From the NCBI GenBank assembly GCA_947630765.1, contig CANRIX010000006.1, forward strand, positions 38,959-102,958: 64,000 bases of DNA, given 5' to 3'. Position 1 is the stretch's first letter; each line of letters opens with the position of its first letter. This document shows, piece after piece, positions 9,190 through 16,795 of the stretch. The DNA is from an uncultured Clostridia bacterium (lineage in GTDB: Bacteria; Bacillota; Clostridia; Oscillospirales; CAG-382). The position numbers were made by a program, and so were the translations under genes. The notes beneath the pieces are model-generated. The model had not been told where the DNA came from and ran no database searches. It saw only the letters and a list, made by a program, of their open reading frames with translations.

Positions 9190-9819
9190 TTGAACACACC
9201 GAACAAACTGACCCTGTTCCGCATCTGCTGTATCCCGGTTTTCATCCTGCTCGCGGTCTACGACTTCTTCCCGTTCGACGACGGGGCGGTCGACTGGTGC
9301 AGTCGGCTGTCGGCGTTCGCGGTCTTTGTCGTCGCGTCGCTGACGGACTTCCTCGACGGCCATATCGCCCGCAAGCGCGGTCTGGTGACGGATTTCGGCA
9401 AGTTCATGGACCCGCTGGCGGATAAATTCCTCGTGCTGGGCGCACTGTTCTCGCTGTGCGTGTCGTCGTACGCGTTCGACTACGGTTCGGCGTACGCGGG
9501 CGGGTGCGTCCCGCCGGAGCTGCTGCGGCAGGCGTACTTCTGGGGCGCCGTCGTGGTGCTGTTCCGGGAGCTGGCGGTCACGTCCATGCGGCTGGTCGTC
9601 GCCAAGAGCGGCGTGGTCGTCGCGGCGAATCTGCTCGGCAAGATCAAGACGAACACGCAGATCATCTGCGTCTGTGCCCTGCTGATCGAACCGATCCTCC
9701 TGCCGTTCTGCCGGGGCTGGTTTTCGCTGGCGACGGTCGTCGTCATGTCGTTCTTCACCGTCTGGTCCGGCGTGAACTACCTGCGTTCCTATTGGAAGTA
9801 TTTAGACCCCAAAAAGTAA
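9190..9819 (+). CDS. pgsA: CDP-diacylglycerol--glycerol-3-phosphate 3-phosphatidyltransferase
   Basis: A 209-residue membrane enzyme that makes phosphatidylglycerol phosphate. The CDP-alcohol phosphotransferase signature is complete: DFLDGHIARKRG, then GKFMDPLADK (DxxDGxxAR...GxxxDxxxD). Several hydrophobic helices flank it. Start choice: AAGGAGG at 9176-9182 stands 7 nt before TTG 9190 but almost touches the in-frame GTG 9184, so the TTG start (MNTPNKLTLFR) is preferred. The rimO-pgsA order is common in Gram-positive bacteria. Confidence 0.93.
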   Translation: MNTPNKLTLFRICCIPVFILLAVYDFFPFDDGAVDWCSRLSAFAVFVVASLTDFLDGHIARKRGLVTDFGKFMDPLADKFLVLGALFSLCVSSYAFDYGSAYAGGCVPPELLRQAYFWGAVVVLFRELAVTSMRLVVAKSGVVVAANLLGKIKTNTQIICVCALLIEPILLPFCRGWFSLATVVVMSFFTVWSGVNYLRSYWKYLDPKK

Positions 9820-9856
9820 ACATATCGTCGTTTTTGCAAAAGGAAAGAGAGCATCC

Positions 9857-11284
9857 ATGGCAACCATCCAACTGTATAACAGCCTTACGCGCACGGTCGA
9901 CCCGTTCGTCACCTGCGAACCCGGCGTGGTCCGCATGTACACCTGCGGCCCGACCGTCTACCACTACGCACACATCGGCAACCTGCGCACGTACCTGATG
10001 GAGGACGTGCTGGACCGCTTCTTCCGCTGGTCGGGGTACGACGTGCGGCGCATCATGAACATCACCGACGTCGGGCATCTGACGAGCGACGCGGACACGG
10101 GCGAGGATAAGATGCTCGCCGGCGCCCGCCGGGAGCATAAGACCGTGCTGGAGATCGCGAAATTCTATACCGACGCGTTCTTCGAGGACTGCCGCAAGCT
10201 GCGCATCCGCCGCCCCGACGTCGTCCAGCCCGCGACCGGCTGCGTCCCGGAGATGATCCGTCTGGTCGAGGGACTGCTGGAAAAGGGGTTCGCCTACGAG
10301 GCGGGCGGGAACATCTATTTCGACACGTCCAAACTGCCGAACTACCACGTTTTCCTCCGCCACCGCGAGGAAAACCTCGAGGTCGGCGTGCGCGAGGGGG
10401 TGAGCGAGGACGGCAACAAGCGCAACAAGGGGGATTTCGTGCTGTGGTTCACGAAGTCCAAATTCGAGGACCAGGAGCTCAAATGGGAAAGCCCATGGGG
10501 GCTCGGCTACCCCGGCTGGCACATCGAATGCTCCGCCATCGCCATCAAGTACGGCGGCGAGCGGCTGGACCTGCACTGCGGCGGGATCGACAACCAGTTC
10601 CCCCACCATACCAACGAGATCGCCCAAAGCGAAGCCTACCTCGGGCATCCGTGGTGCCCGCAATGGTTCCATGTGCACCATTTGACGACCGAGGGCGGGA
10701 AGATGAGCAAGTCGTCCGGGGAATTTTTGACGCTTTCCCTGCTCGAGGAGAAGGGCTATTCCGCGATGGACTACCGCTTCTTCTGTCTGCAGTCGCATTA
10801 CCGCCGTTCGCTGCTGTTCAGCTATCCGAACCTCGACAACGCGAAGTCCGCCTACCGCCGTCTGGTCGAGCGCGTCGCGTCGGTCGCGGACGCGCCGGGC
10901 GAGCCGGACGGGGACGCCGTTGCCGCGTGGCGGGAGACGTTCGCGTCGGCGCTCGGCGACGATTTGAACACGTCCATGGCGCTGACGGTGCTGTATGACC
11001 TGCTGAAATCTGCGGAGACCGCCGCGACCAAGCGTGCGCTGGTCGCTTCGTTCGACGAGGTGCTCTCCCTCGGACTGCTCGACGGGGCAAACGCTTTGCG
11101 GGATGCGGACGCGCCCGCCGCCGACGGGGAGGAGGACGCACGCATCCGCGCCCTGCTCGACCGCCGTGCGGAGGCGAAAAAGGCGAAGAACTTCGCCGAA
11201 GCGGACGCGATTCGCGACCAACTCAAGGCGGAGGGCATCCAGATCATCGACACCCCGCAGGGCGCGGTATGGAAGAAGCTGTGA
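9857..11284 (+). CDS. cysS: Cysteine--tRNA ligase
   Basis: A 475-residue class I aminoacyl-tRNA synthetase. The N-terminal zinc/Cys site is at MYTCGPTVYHYAHIGNLR, which includes the HIGH-type HIGN. GWHIECSAI and DLHCGGIDNQFPHHTNE provide further zinc ligands, and GGKMSKSSGEFL is the KMSKS loop. The helical DALR-type tail contains KNFAEADAIRDQL. AAAGAGAG precedes the ATG. The 3' end overlaps mini-RNase III by 16 nt, a pairing conserved across Firmicutes. Confidence 0.97.
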   Translation: MATIQLYNSLTRTVDPFVTCEPGVVRMYTCGPTVYHYAHIGNLRTYLMEDVLDRFFRWSGYDVRRIMNITDVGHLTSDADTGEDKMLAGARREHKTVLEIAKFYTDAFFEDCRKLRIRRPDVVQPATGCVPEMIRLVEGLLEKGFAYEAGGNIYFDTSKLPNYHVFLRHREENLEVGVREGVSEDGNKRNKGDFVLWFTKSKFEDQELKWESPWGLGYPGWHIECSAIAIKYGGERLDLHCGGIDNQFPHHTNEIAQSEAYLGHPWCPQWFHVHHLTTEGGKMSKSSGEFLTLSLLEEKGYSAMDYRFFCLQSHYRRSLLFSYPNLDNAKSAYRRLVERVASVADAPGEPDGDAVAAWRETFASALGDDLNTSMALTVLYDLLKSAETAATKRALVASFDEVLSLGLLDGANALRDADAPAADGEEDARIRALLDRRAEAKKAKNFAEADAIRDQLKAEGIQIIDTPQGAVWKKL

Positions 11285-11694
11285 ACGGCGTCCGGCGGTC
11301 GGCGTATACCCCCCTCCAGCTCGCCTACCTCGGCGACGCGTACTACGAGCTGCTCGCCCGGGCGTACCTGCTCGGAAACGGGGACTGCCGGCTGTCCGCC
11401 CTCAACGACGCGGTGCGGACGCTGGTGACGGCGGAGCGGCAGAGCGAGCTGCTCGAAGCGCTGCTTCCGCATCTGACGGAGGAGGAAGCCGACGTCTGCC
11501 GCGGCGGGCGAAACGCGAAAAGCGGGCACCGCGCCAAGAGCGCGTCCGCGATCGACTACCGGCGTGCGACCGGGCTGGAGAGTTTGTTCGGCTACCTTTG
11601 GCTGCACGGGCGGCAGGAACGCGCCGAAGCGCTCTTCCGGCTCTGCGCGGAATACGGACAAGCAACGGAAAGGAATGGTTCAACCGATGACTAA
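11269..11694 (+). CDS. mrnC: Mini-ribonuclease 3 (Mini-III)
   Basis: A 141-residue RNase III catalytic domain without a dsRNA-binding domain. In its family it matures 23S rRNA ends. The signature around the catalytic acid is LAYLGDAYYELLARAYLL. The basic RGGRNAKSGHRAKS segment and DYRRATGLESLFGYLWLHGR fit the family. It overlaps cysS by 16 nt and lexA by 8 nt, so the three are translationally linked. Confidence 0.92.
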   Translation: MEEAVNGVRRSAYTPLQLAYLGDAYYELLARAYLLGNGDCRLSALNDAVRTLVTAERQSELLEALLPHLTEEEADVCRGGRNAKSGHRAKSASAIDYRRATGLESLFGYLWLHGRQERAEALFRLCAEYGQATERNGSTDD

Positions 11695-12295
11695 GCTGAC
11701 CGACAAGGAACTGCAGATCTACGAATATGTGCGGGATTGCATCGAACAGAACGGATATGCCCCGGTGGTGCGCGACATCTGCGCCGCGCTCGGGATCCGT
11801 TCCACCTCGACGGTCCACGCGTACCTTCACCGGCTCGAAACCAAGGGCTACCTCAAGATGTCCGGCGGCAAGAGCCGCGCCATCCGCGTCGAAACCGAAC
11901 TCGGTCCGGGCGGCGAAAAGACCCGCCGCGTGCCGATCCTCGGTCGCGTCACCGCCGGCAGCCCCATCCTCGCCGTCGAAAACTATGACGGGTATGTGGA
12001 TTTCCCGATCGTCATGGCGCGGGGACGCGCGAACCTGTTCGCCCTGCGCGTCATGGGGGAAAGCATGATCGAAGCGGGCATCCTCGACGGCGACATCGTC
12101 GTGGTCGAGAGCGACCAGCGTGCCGACGACGGCGAGATCGTCGTCGCCATGATCGACAACGAGGCGACCGTCAAGCGCCTGTTCCACGACCGTGGGCGCA
12201 TTCGCCTGCAGCCCGCCAATTCCGCCATGAAGCCCATTTACGCCGAGGATGTCACGGTGCTCGGTCGGGTGATTGCGAATTTCCGCTTTTACTGA
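11687..12295 (+). CDS. lexA: SOS repressor LexA
   Basis: A 202-residue repressor of SOS genes. The N-terminal winged helix-turn-helix runs from about 5 to 65 (YAPVVRDICAALGIRSTSTVHAYL). The self-cleavage site is Ala90-Gly91, with catalytic Ser126 in MGESM and Lys163 in EATVKRLF. I chose ATG 11687 because AAAGGA (11669-11674) abuts the alternative ATG 11675 and because 11687 gives normal LexA length. It overlaps mrnC by 8 nt. I see no GAAC-N4-GTTC box directly before it, so autoregulation, if any, would act further upstream in the operon. Confidence 0.96.
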   Translation: MTKLTDKELQIYEYVRDCIEQNGYAPVVRDICAALGIRSTSTVHAYLHRLETKGYLKMSGGKSRAIRVETELGPGGEKTRRVPILGRVTAGSPILAVENYDGYVDFPIVMARGRANLFALRVMGESMIEAGILDGDIVVVESDQRADDGEIVVAMIDNEATVKRLFHDRGRIRLQPANSAMKPIYAEDVTVLGRVIANFRFY

Positions 12296-12640
12296 TAATT
12301 TCGGGTGGCAAACACGATCACTGCGACTCGGTTGTGGCTATGCCACAACCTCGCCTTGTTCCGCGTTTTCCCCCCGAATACCCCCCTTTCGTCGAAAAAT
12401 GGCTCGGCTTGCGCCACTTCTGACGCCGCCTTCGCCGGTTTTCTCTTGCGGTGTCACTGCTTCGAACACGTTGTGTTCGAAGCGTGCGGCTGCATGTCCG
12501 CAGATTTGACGTCATTTCTGTGCGGGGAAGGTCCCCCGGCGCTCGGGTACGCATCAGAAAACGGCGTTTGCGCAAAAAAAGCACGTTCTACGGACACAAA
12601 TGTGTCCGCAGGACGTTTTTCGCGTTGTTATACATTTTTA
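12296..12640. other. Hairpin-rich intergenic stretch after lexA
   Basis: No convincing gene is present. Two perfect hairpins stand out: GGTTGTGGC-tat-GCCACAACC (12330-12350) and GCTTCGAACAC-gtt-GTGTTCGAAGC (12459-12483). A terminator-like stem follows at 12584-12620. Beyond it come repeat block X and module C. Short open frames here lack ribosome-binding sites and have low-complexity translations. Confidence 0.6.
12584..12620 (+). terminator. Probable intrinsic terminator downstream of lexA
   Basis: CGTTCTACGGACACA pairs with TGTGTCCGCAGGACG with two mismatches and is followed by TTTTT. It is the first hairpin with a U-tract after lexA on the plus strand. Confidence 0.6.
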
Positions 12641-12647
12641 TACGAAA

Positions 12648-12713
12648 ATTGGGTGCGGGCGAGCGCTCCGCGGGAGCAGGCGACAATCGGGTCGCAAAGG
12701 AAAAAACCGAGGA
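12648..12713. repeat. Dispersed intergenic repeat block X, copy 2
   Basis: This matches 3662-3727, sharing the GCGAGCGCTCCGCGGGAGC hairpin, GGGTCGCAAA and the AAAAACCGAG segment. Like copy 1 it lies between convergent genes, in the same orientation relative to the minus-strand module that follows. Confidence 0.7.
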
Positions 12714-12765
12714 AGCACCAAGCAAAAATCCCGAGGCGGGAAGGCGAAATCTTTTCTATGACATA

Positions 12766-12828
12766 CCCCCCAAAGTCAACGGAGTTGACTTTGCACTGCG
12801 GGGGTTTGGGGGTTGTCACAACCCCCAA
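12766..12828 (-). repeat. 3'-end two-stem module, copy C
   Basis: Read on the minus strand, it begins 26 nt after the stop of the gene ending at 12855. The order is TTGGGGGTT-gtgac-AACCCCCAA, A, C5, the bulge GCAGTGC, AAAGTCAA-ctccg-TTGACTTT, G6. It has the same plan as copies A and B, and the bulge differs from that of copy A by one base. Confidence 0.7.
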
Positions 12829-12854
12829 CGTACTCTTCGTACCCCTCGTACCCT

Positions 12855-13433
12855 CTACTCGTCGCCCTTCGGCTTCCTGCGCTTCCCACCGAAGTACTCC
12901 TTCAAAAGCATAGCGAGAAAGACGCAGAACGACAGCATGGCGGCGGCGGAAACGCACACGAACGCGACGCTCGCGTGCTCCCCGGCATGCTTGTTCAGGC
13001 GCATGGCGACCGTTTGGGAAACCTCCCGCAGGACGTCCTGCGCGTCGCCGAAGCGGGCGAGTGCGGACTCGGCGAACGAGCAGCGGGGGAGCAGCTGCTC
13101 CGCCGCCCCGCCGAGCGGCAGGGACGCGTACCCGGTGAATCGGACGGGCTCGGGGAAGGTTTCGTCGATGTACGCCTGCGTGTCGGCGAGCAGGGCTTCC
13201 GTGCCGTCGGCGGCGCGCAGGAAGTAGAAATTGAGCGGTCGTTCGTTCGCCGGACTGTAGGTCATGCAGTACTCGATCTCTACCGCGTCGAAGCACAGCG
13301 CGTCCCCGACCGCCGCATCCGGCGCATAGGCGGCGAGCTCCTCCTGCACCGGGAAGAACCGCAGAAGGAACGCCGACACGAGCAGGCAGAGCGTTATGCC
13401 CAACGCGATCTTGACCTTGCGCGTTCTTTCCAT
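12855..13433 (-). CDS. Uncharacterised membrane-anchored protein with two transmembrane helices
   Basis: A 192-residue protein with a short basic N-terminus, a first membrane helix (IALGITLCLLVSAFLL), an outside domain of about 110 residues, a second helix (VAFVCVSAAAMLSFCVFLAMLL), and a basic cytoplasmic tail. I do not recognise the family. Start choice: the in-frame ATG at 13466 lies inside the promoter (-10 at 13474-13469), so the mRNA cannot contain it. ATG 13433, with AAGGA 12 nt upstream, is therefore used. It is a single-gene unit with module C at its 3' end. Confidence 0.65.
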   Translation of the reverse strand: MERTRKVKIALGITLCLLVSAFLLRFFPVQEELAAYAPDAAVGDALCFDAVEIEYCMTYSPANERPLNFYFLRAADGTEALLADTQAYIDETFPEPVRFTGYASLPLGGAAEQLLPRCSFAESALARFGDAQDVLREVSQTVAMRLNKHAGEHASVAFVCVSAAAMLSFCVFLAMLLKEYFGGKRRKPKGDE

Positions 13434-13468
13434 AGCGACAGCACGTCCTTTCCCGTTCTTTCCCATCT

Positions 13469-13497
13469 ATTATACCGAACCGAAGCGGATTTGTCAA
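13469..13497 (-). promoter_or_regulatory. Perfect-consensus SigA promoter (minus strand)
   Basis: TTGACA (13497-13492), a 17-bp spacer and TATAAT (13474-13469). Its position excludes the ATG at 13466 as a start for the downstream gene. Confidence 0.9.
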
Positions 13498-13512
13498 GAG
13501 CGAAAAAAGGGC

Positions 13513-13541
13513 TTGCAATTTCGCGAAAACTGTGGTATGAT
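13513..13541 (+). promoter_or_regulatory. SigA-type promoter of ygjV-like gene
   Basis: TTGCAA (13513-13518), a 17-bp spacer and TATGAT (13536-13541). It is divergent from, and only 15 bp away from, the minus-strand promoter at 13469-13497. Confidence 0.8.
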
Positions 13542-13587
13542 GGGGCTTGCGCCGCCGGAGGACCGGGGGCGCCGAAAGGAAAAACGT

Positions 13588-14109
13588 ATGCTTTTCTATC
13601 TCGCGCAGGCGGTGGGCGTCTGCGGCATGGCGCTCGCCGTCGCGTCGTTCCAGCAGCGGAAACGGTCGCGCATCGCGTTCCTGCAAATGCTGTCCTCGGT
13701 GGTCTGGACGGCGCATTTCGCACTGCTCGGCGCGTGGTCGGGCATGGCGATGAACGCCGTCGGGGTGCTTCGCGGCTACGTCTGCGCCCGCAAGGAAAAG
13801 GGGCGCTGGACGGGCGCAAACTGCTGGCCGTTCGTGTTCTCTGCGCTGTCGCTCGCCGCGTGCGTGCTGACGTGGCAGGACTGGCTTTCGGTTTTGCCGA
13901 CGGTCGCGATGATCGTGACCAGCTTCGGGCTGTGGGCGGATTCCCCGCGCACCGTCCGTCGGGCGAACCTGCCCGGCTCGCTGCTCTGGCTGACCTATAA
14001 CCTGTTTTCCGGCTCCTACCCGGGTGCGCTGACCGAATGCTGCAACACGACGTCGATCCTCGTCGCGATGGTGCGCCTCGACCGCGCAAAAGCCGCGACC
14101 AAGACTTGA
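13588..14109 (+). CDS. YgjV-family inner membrane protein
   Basis: A 173-residue, very hydrophobic protein with about five membrane helices. Segments such as GMALAVASFQQRKRSRIAFLQM, WTAHFALLGAWSGMAMNAVGVLRGY and GSLLWLTYNLFSGSYPGALTE match my recollection of the YgjV family (SWEET-like small membrane proteins). The function of that family is unknown. GAAAGGA sits 7 nt before ATG 13588. The stop codon overlaps the -35 element of the next promoter. Confidence 0.75.
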   Translation: MLFYLAQAVGVCGMALAVASFQQRKRSRIAFLQMLSSVVWTAHFALLGAWSGMAMNAVGVLRGYVCARKEKGRWTGANCWPFVFSALSLAACVLTWQDWLSVLPTVAMIVTSFGLWADSPRTVRRANLPGSLLWLTYNLFSGSYPGALTECCNTTSILVAMVRLDRAKAATKT

Positions 14110-14134
14110 CAAATACGCCGAACGGGTGTATAAT
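14106..14134 (+). promoter_or_regulatory. Perfect-consensus SigA promoter overlapping a stop codon
   Basis: TTGACA (14106-14111), a 17-bp spacer and TATAAT (14129-14134). The TGA stop of the upstream gene (14107-14109) lies within the -35 hexamer. Confidence 0.9.
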
Positions 14135-14166
14135 GAAAGAAAAACAGAAAAGAAAGGGCTTTCACC

Positions 14167-15486
14167 ATGAAAAGAACCTTCGCATTGTTGCTGACCTTCG
14201 CGCTGCTGCTGACCGCGGCCTGCGCGTTCGCGTCCTGCGGCGAGGAGGGCGATACATCGTCCGCGACCTCGTCGTCGGCGACCTCTTCGACCGCCGGGAC
14301 TTCGTCGTCCGCTTCTTCGTCGGCGGCTTCCTCGTCCGACGCGTCCTCGGCGGCTTCCTCGTCTGCGGCTTCTTCTGCCGCTTCGTCCGACGCTTCGTCC
14401 GGCGAAGGCGCAGCGCCGACCTTCCTGAACAACTTCCTGTCCTTCGGCCCGGTCGATACGAAAGTGACCGCCACGTCGGAAAATTCCGTGCGGCTGACCG
14501 GCATCGACGGAGGGCTTGCCGAAGGGGCGATCGTGCTCTATACGCCGGACTGCGAAGAAACGCCGACGGCGGACGAACTGGCGGATTTCGCCGTCGCGCT
14601 GTTCGACTTTGACCACAGCGCGTTCGGCTACGTCAAGACCGGCTTCCAGGCGGTCGGGCAAGCGACCGACCTCGAGGTCCCGGACGACGGGTTCGCCGTC
14701 GCGGCGCATAAGTCGCAGGACGTCTACGTCAAGCGGCTGGAATCCCTCGAGGAGAAAAAGACCACGGTCTTCCCGCACGGTCTGCACCTGCCCGTGCTCG
14801 ACTACACGGTCAAGAAGGCGACCGCCTCGCCGACCATCGACGGAACCTTCAACGAGAGCGAATGGAGCGCCTACCGCATCGACGACGTCGACGCCGAGAA
14901 CGACCTGTGGTCCTACGACCAGTTCGACAAGAACGACTACTACGCCACGGGGCGCTACTATGTGACCTATGACGACGAGTACCTCTACCTCTGCGTCGTC
15001 GTGTCCTCGCCCTACCACTATTGCCCGATCGCGAAGGATAAGGCGAACGATATGTGGCAGTACGAGTGCATTCAGGTCAAGGTCAGTGCGGAAGCGCCGG
15101 ACGGGGAATACATCCTCGAGAACTTCGACCACGTTTCCAACAATAAGGCGGTCAGCGACGGCGTCCTGCACGCCTACGGCTTCGCCGCGAACGACCAGAA
15201 CGAGACCTGCTTCTACGAAACCGGCAAGATCACGACCTTCCCGGGCATCGCGGGCTGCTCGCGTGACGATTCGGCGCAGCAGACGGTCTACGAGGTCGGC
15301 TTCCCGTGGTCGGAGCTCGAACTGACGCCGGAAGCCGGACTGCGGCTGGGGCTGTCCTTCTCGATCAACTCCACGAACGCGGAGGACTTCACCAACGGCG
15401 TCTTTAAGAACATCATCTACCGCTGCGGCGGCGGCGTCATCGGGCGCAACGACTGGTCGAAGATCCCGGTCATCACGCTGTCGTAA
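14167..15486 (+). CDS. Secreted lipoprotein with Ser/Ala-rich linker and CBM9-like domain
   Basis: A 439-residue surface protein. It has a signal peptide with a lipid-attachment Cys (TAAC or FASC; the latter resembles the LLASC of other lipoproteins here), then a Ser/Ala low-complexity linker (about 30-80). A globular region of about 85-210 follows. From about 215 a beta-sandwich resembling a CBM9/DOMON-type carbohydrate-binding module begins: ASPTIDGTFNESEWSAYRID, YYVTYDDEYLYLCVVV, YEVGFPWSEL. Such domains bind glycan ends or redox cofactors. It has its own perfect promoter upstream, and a second Ser-rich surface gene follows. Confidence 0.7.
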   Translation: MKRTFALLLTFALLLTAACAFASCGEEGDTSSATSSSATSSTAGTSSSASSSAASSSDASSAASSSAASSAASSDASSGEGAAPTFLNNFLSFGPVDTKVTATSENSVRLTGIDGGLAEGAIVLYTPDCEETPTADELADFAVALFDFDHSAFGYVKTGFQAVGQATDLEVPDDGFAVAAHKSQDVYVKRLESLEEKKTTVFPHGLHLPVLDYTVKKATASPTIDGTFNESEWSAYRIDDVDAENDLWSYDQFDKNDYYATGRYYVTYDDEYLYLCVVVSSPYHYCPIAKDKANDMWQYECIQVKVSAEAPDGEYILENFDHVSNNKAVSDGVLHAYGFAANDQNETCFYETGKITTFPGIAGCSRDDSAQQTVYEVGFPWSELELTPEAGLRLGLSFSINSTNAEDFTNGVFKNIIYRCGGGVIGRNDWSKIPVITLS

Positions 15487-15536
15487 ATTGCATCGTGTCT
15501 GCCCGCCGAAAAGAGGTTGGATGGAGGTAGCGGACA

Positions 15537-16634
15537 ATGGAAACATGCAAGGAATTCTTTCGGAACCATAAAACCACGGTCATCGTGACTGTCGGTTGTG
15601 TCCTGTTGGTCGTCGCCCTGCTTCTGTGCGTGTCCTTCCTGCGCGGTTGCGAGAGCCGGGAGGGGGCGACCACCGGCGTTTCGGAGGGGTCTGCCGAGGA
15701 TCCTTCCGCCGTTTCGGGCGGGACTTCCGTCGCGGGAAGCTCCGCCGATAGCGGCGAGGGCAGCGAAAGCGGCGCAAGCATCGAGAGCGGCGCAAGCGGC
15801 GTAAGCATCGAGAGCGGTTCGCCGAGCGAATCGTCCGAGCCCGGTGACGAGCAATCCGCGGGCGCTTCGAGCGAGCCTTCGCTGGAAACGAGCTCCAAGG
15901 TCCCGATGGTCAGCGAAGTTGAAGTCAGCGAACCCGAACAGCCCGCCGTTTCCGAAACGCCGATCGACCCCCCGAAACCCGTCGAACCGCCCGTGGAAAA
16001 GCAGTACAAGACCGCCTGGGGCGAGCGTCCTCATGAGTTTGAAGAACTTAAAGGGGTTGTGAATCAGGGAGAAGGTGGTAGCTTTTATGGTAGTAAATTA
16101 AAGCAACATTCTGATGGTTACGGAAATACATGGTATACTTTTGATGGTAATATTATCGGAAATAACTCTATTTTTGATAAGGGTGGGTTAAGTCTAATAG
16201 ATAATTATGCTAATTATCTTGGGTATGGCTATTGGAGCAATGGGTTATATTATTGGTCTGAAGATTTGCCAATTACGCCAACCCAAAATGGAATGATTTA
16301 CGCTAACGTTCCTCTAAAAGATCAGGGTGCATTTCCTTTGCCGCAAGACATGCCATACGGAGATACTTTTGAAAGTTTTTTCCATTGGTTTTTTGAAGAT
16401 GGGTATGTACGTTTGATAAGTCAGTGTTCTGATTTGGATGAACTCGTTGATCTTATGAATTCAATTTTTGAAGAGGATCATCTACTATATAATCCCCATC
16501 TTGAAGCAGAACATATTGAAAGATGGTGTTTTGAAGAAATAAACATTCATGACTATAAGGATCTCCTCACTGCAATCGCTGACCCTTTTTCTTATCCATT
16601 TTCCCCTTACACGCATGAAGTAAAGTCTGCATAA
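15537..16634 (+). CDS. Membrane-anchored protein with Ser-rich stalk and compositionally foreign C-terminal domain
   Basis: A 365-residue protein with one membrane helix (about 14-36; IVTVGCVLLVVALLLCVSFL) and a long Ser/Glu/Gly-rich stalk (about 40-150). The C-terminal domain (about 168-365) is aromatic-rich, with the segments GNTWYTFDGNIIGN, YGYWSNGLYYWSED and FFHWFFEDGYVRL. I recognise no family. The DNA changes from GC-rich to clearly AT-rich at about 16035-16045 while the frame stays open, and returns to GC-rich after about 16680. This suggests a fused or exchanged domain on a native anchor. The weak GGAGG before the ATG at 15537 is adequate. Confidence 0.7.
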   Translation: METCKEFFRNHKTTVIVTVGCVLLVVALLLCVSFLRGCESREGATTGVSEGSAEDPSAVSGGTSVAGSSADSGEGSESGASIESGASGVSIESGSPSESSEPGDEQSAGASSEPSLETSSKVPMVSEVEVSEPEQPAVSETPIDPPKPVEPPVEKQYKTAWGERPHEFEELKGVVNQGEGGSFYGSKLKQHSDGYGNTWYTFDGNIIGNNSIFDKGGLSLIDNYANYLGYGYWSNGLYYWSEDLPITPTQNGMIYANVPLKDQGAFPLPQDMPYGDTFESFFHWFFEDGYVRLISQCSDLDELVDLMNSIFEEDHLLYNPHLEAEHIERWCFEEINIHDYKDLLTAIADPFSYPFSPYTHEVKSA

Positions 16635-16795
16635 CAATCTTCCTCTCTGCGAATCGCAAAATTCTCGTAGGGAGGAAGCATTTCTATGGCGGCAGGGGAC
16701 TGCCCCGAACCGAATTCCCCGGAAGATTTTCACGCGAAGGGAGCGACGCGTCGCGTCTTGCTTCCCCGCTTTTCACCAAGCAAAGGAGCCTTTCT

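Noticed and set aside
13464..13466. ATG 13466 as start of the membrane protein gene
   Set aside because: It lies within the promoter, beside the -10 hexamer, so it would not be in the transcript.
12628..15546. 972-codon minus-strand frame spanning several genes
   Set aside because: It runs antisense through two well-supported plus-strand genes and their promoters and has no domain. It is a composition artefact of high GC.
15781..15800. Short direct repeats in Ser-rich stalk as CRISPR-like array
   Set aside because: They are codon-level repeats of a low-complexity stalk, with no regular spacers or cas genes.
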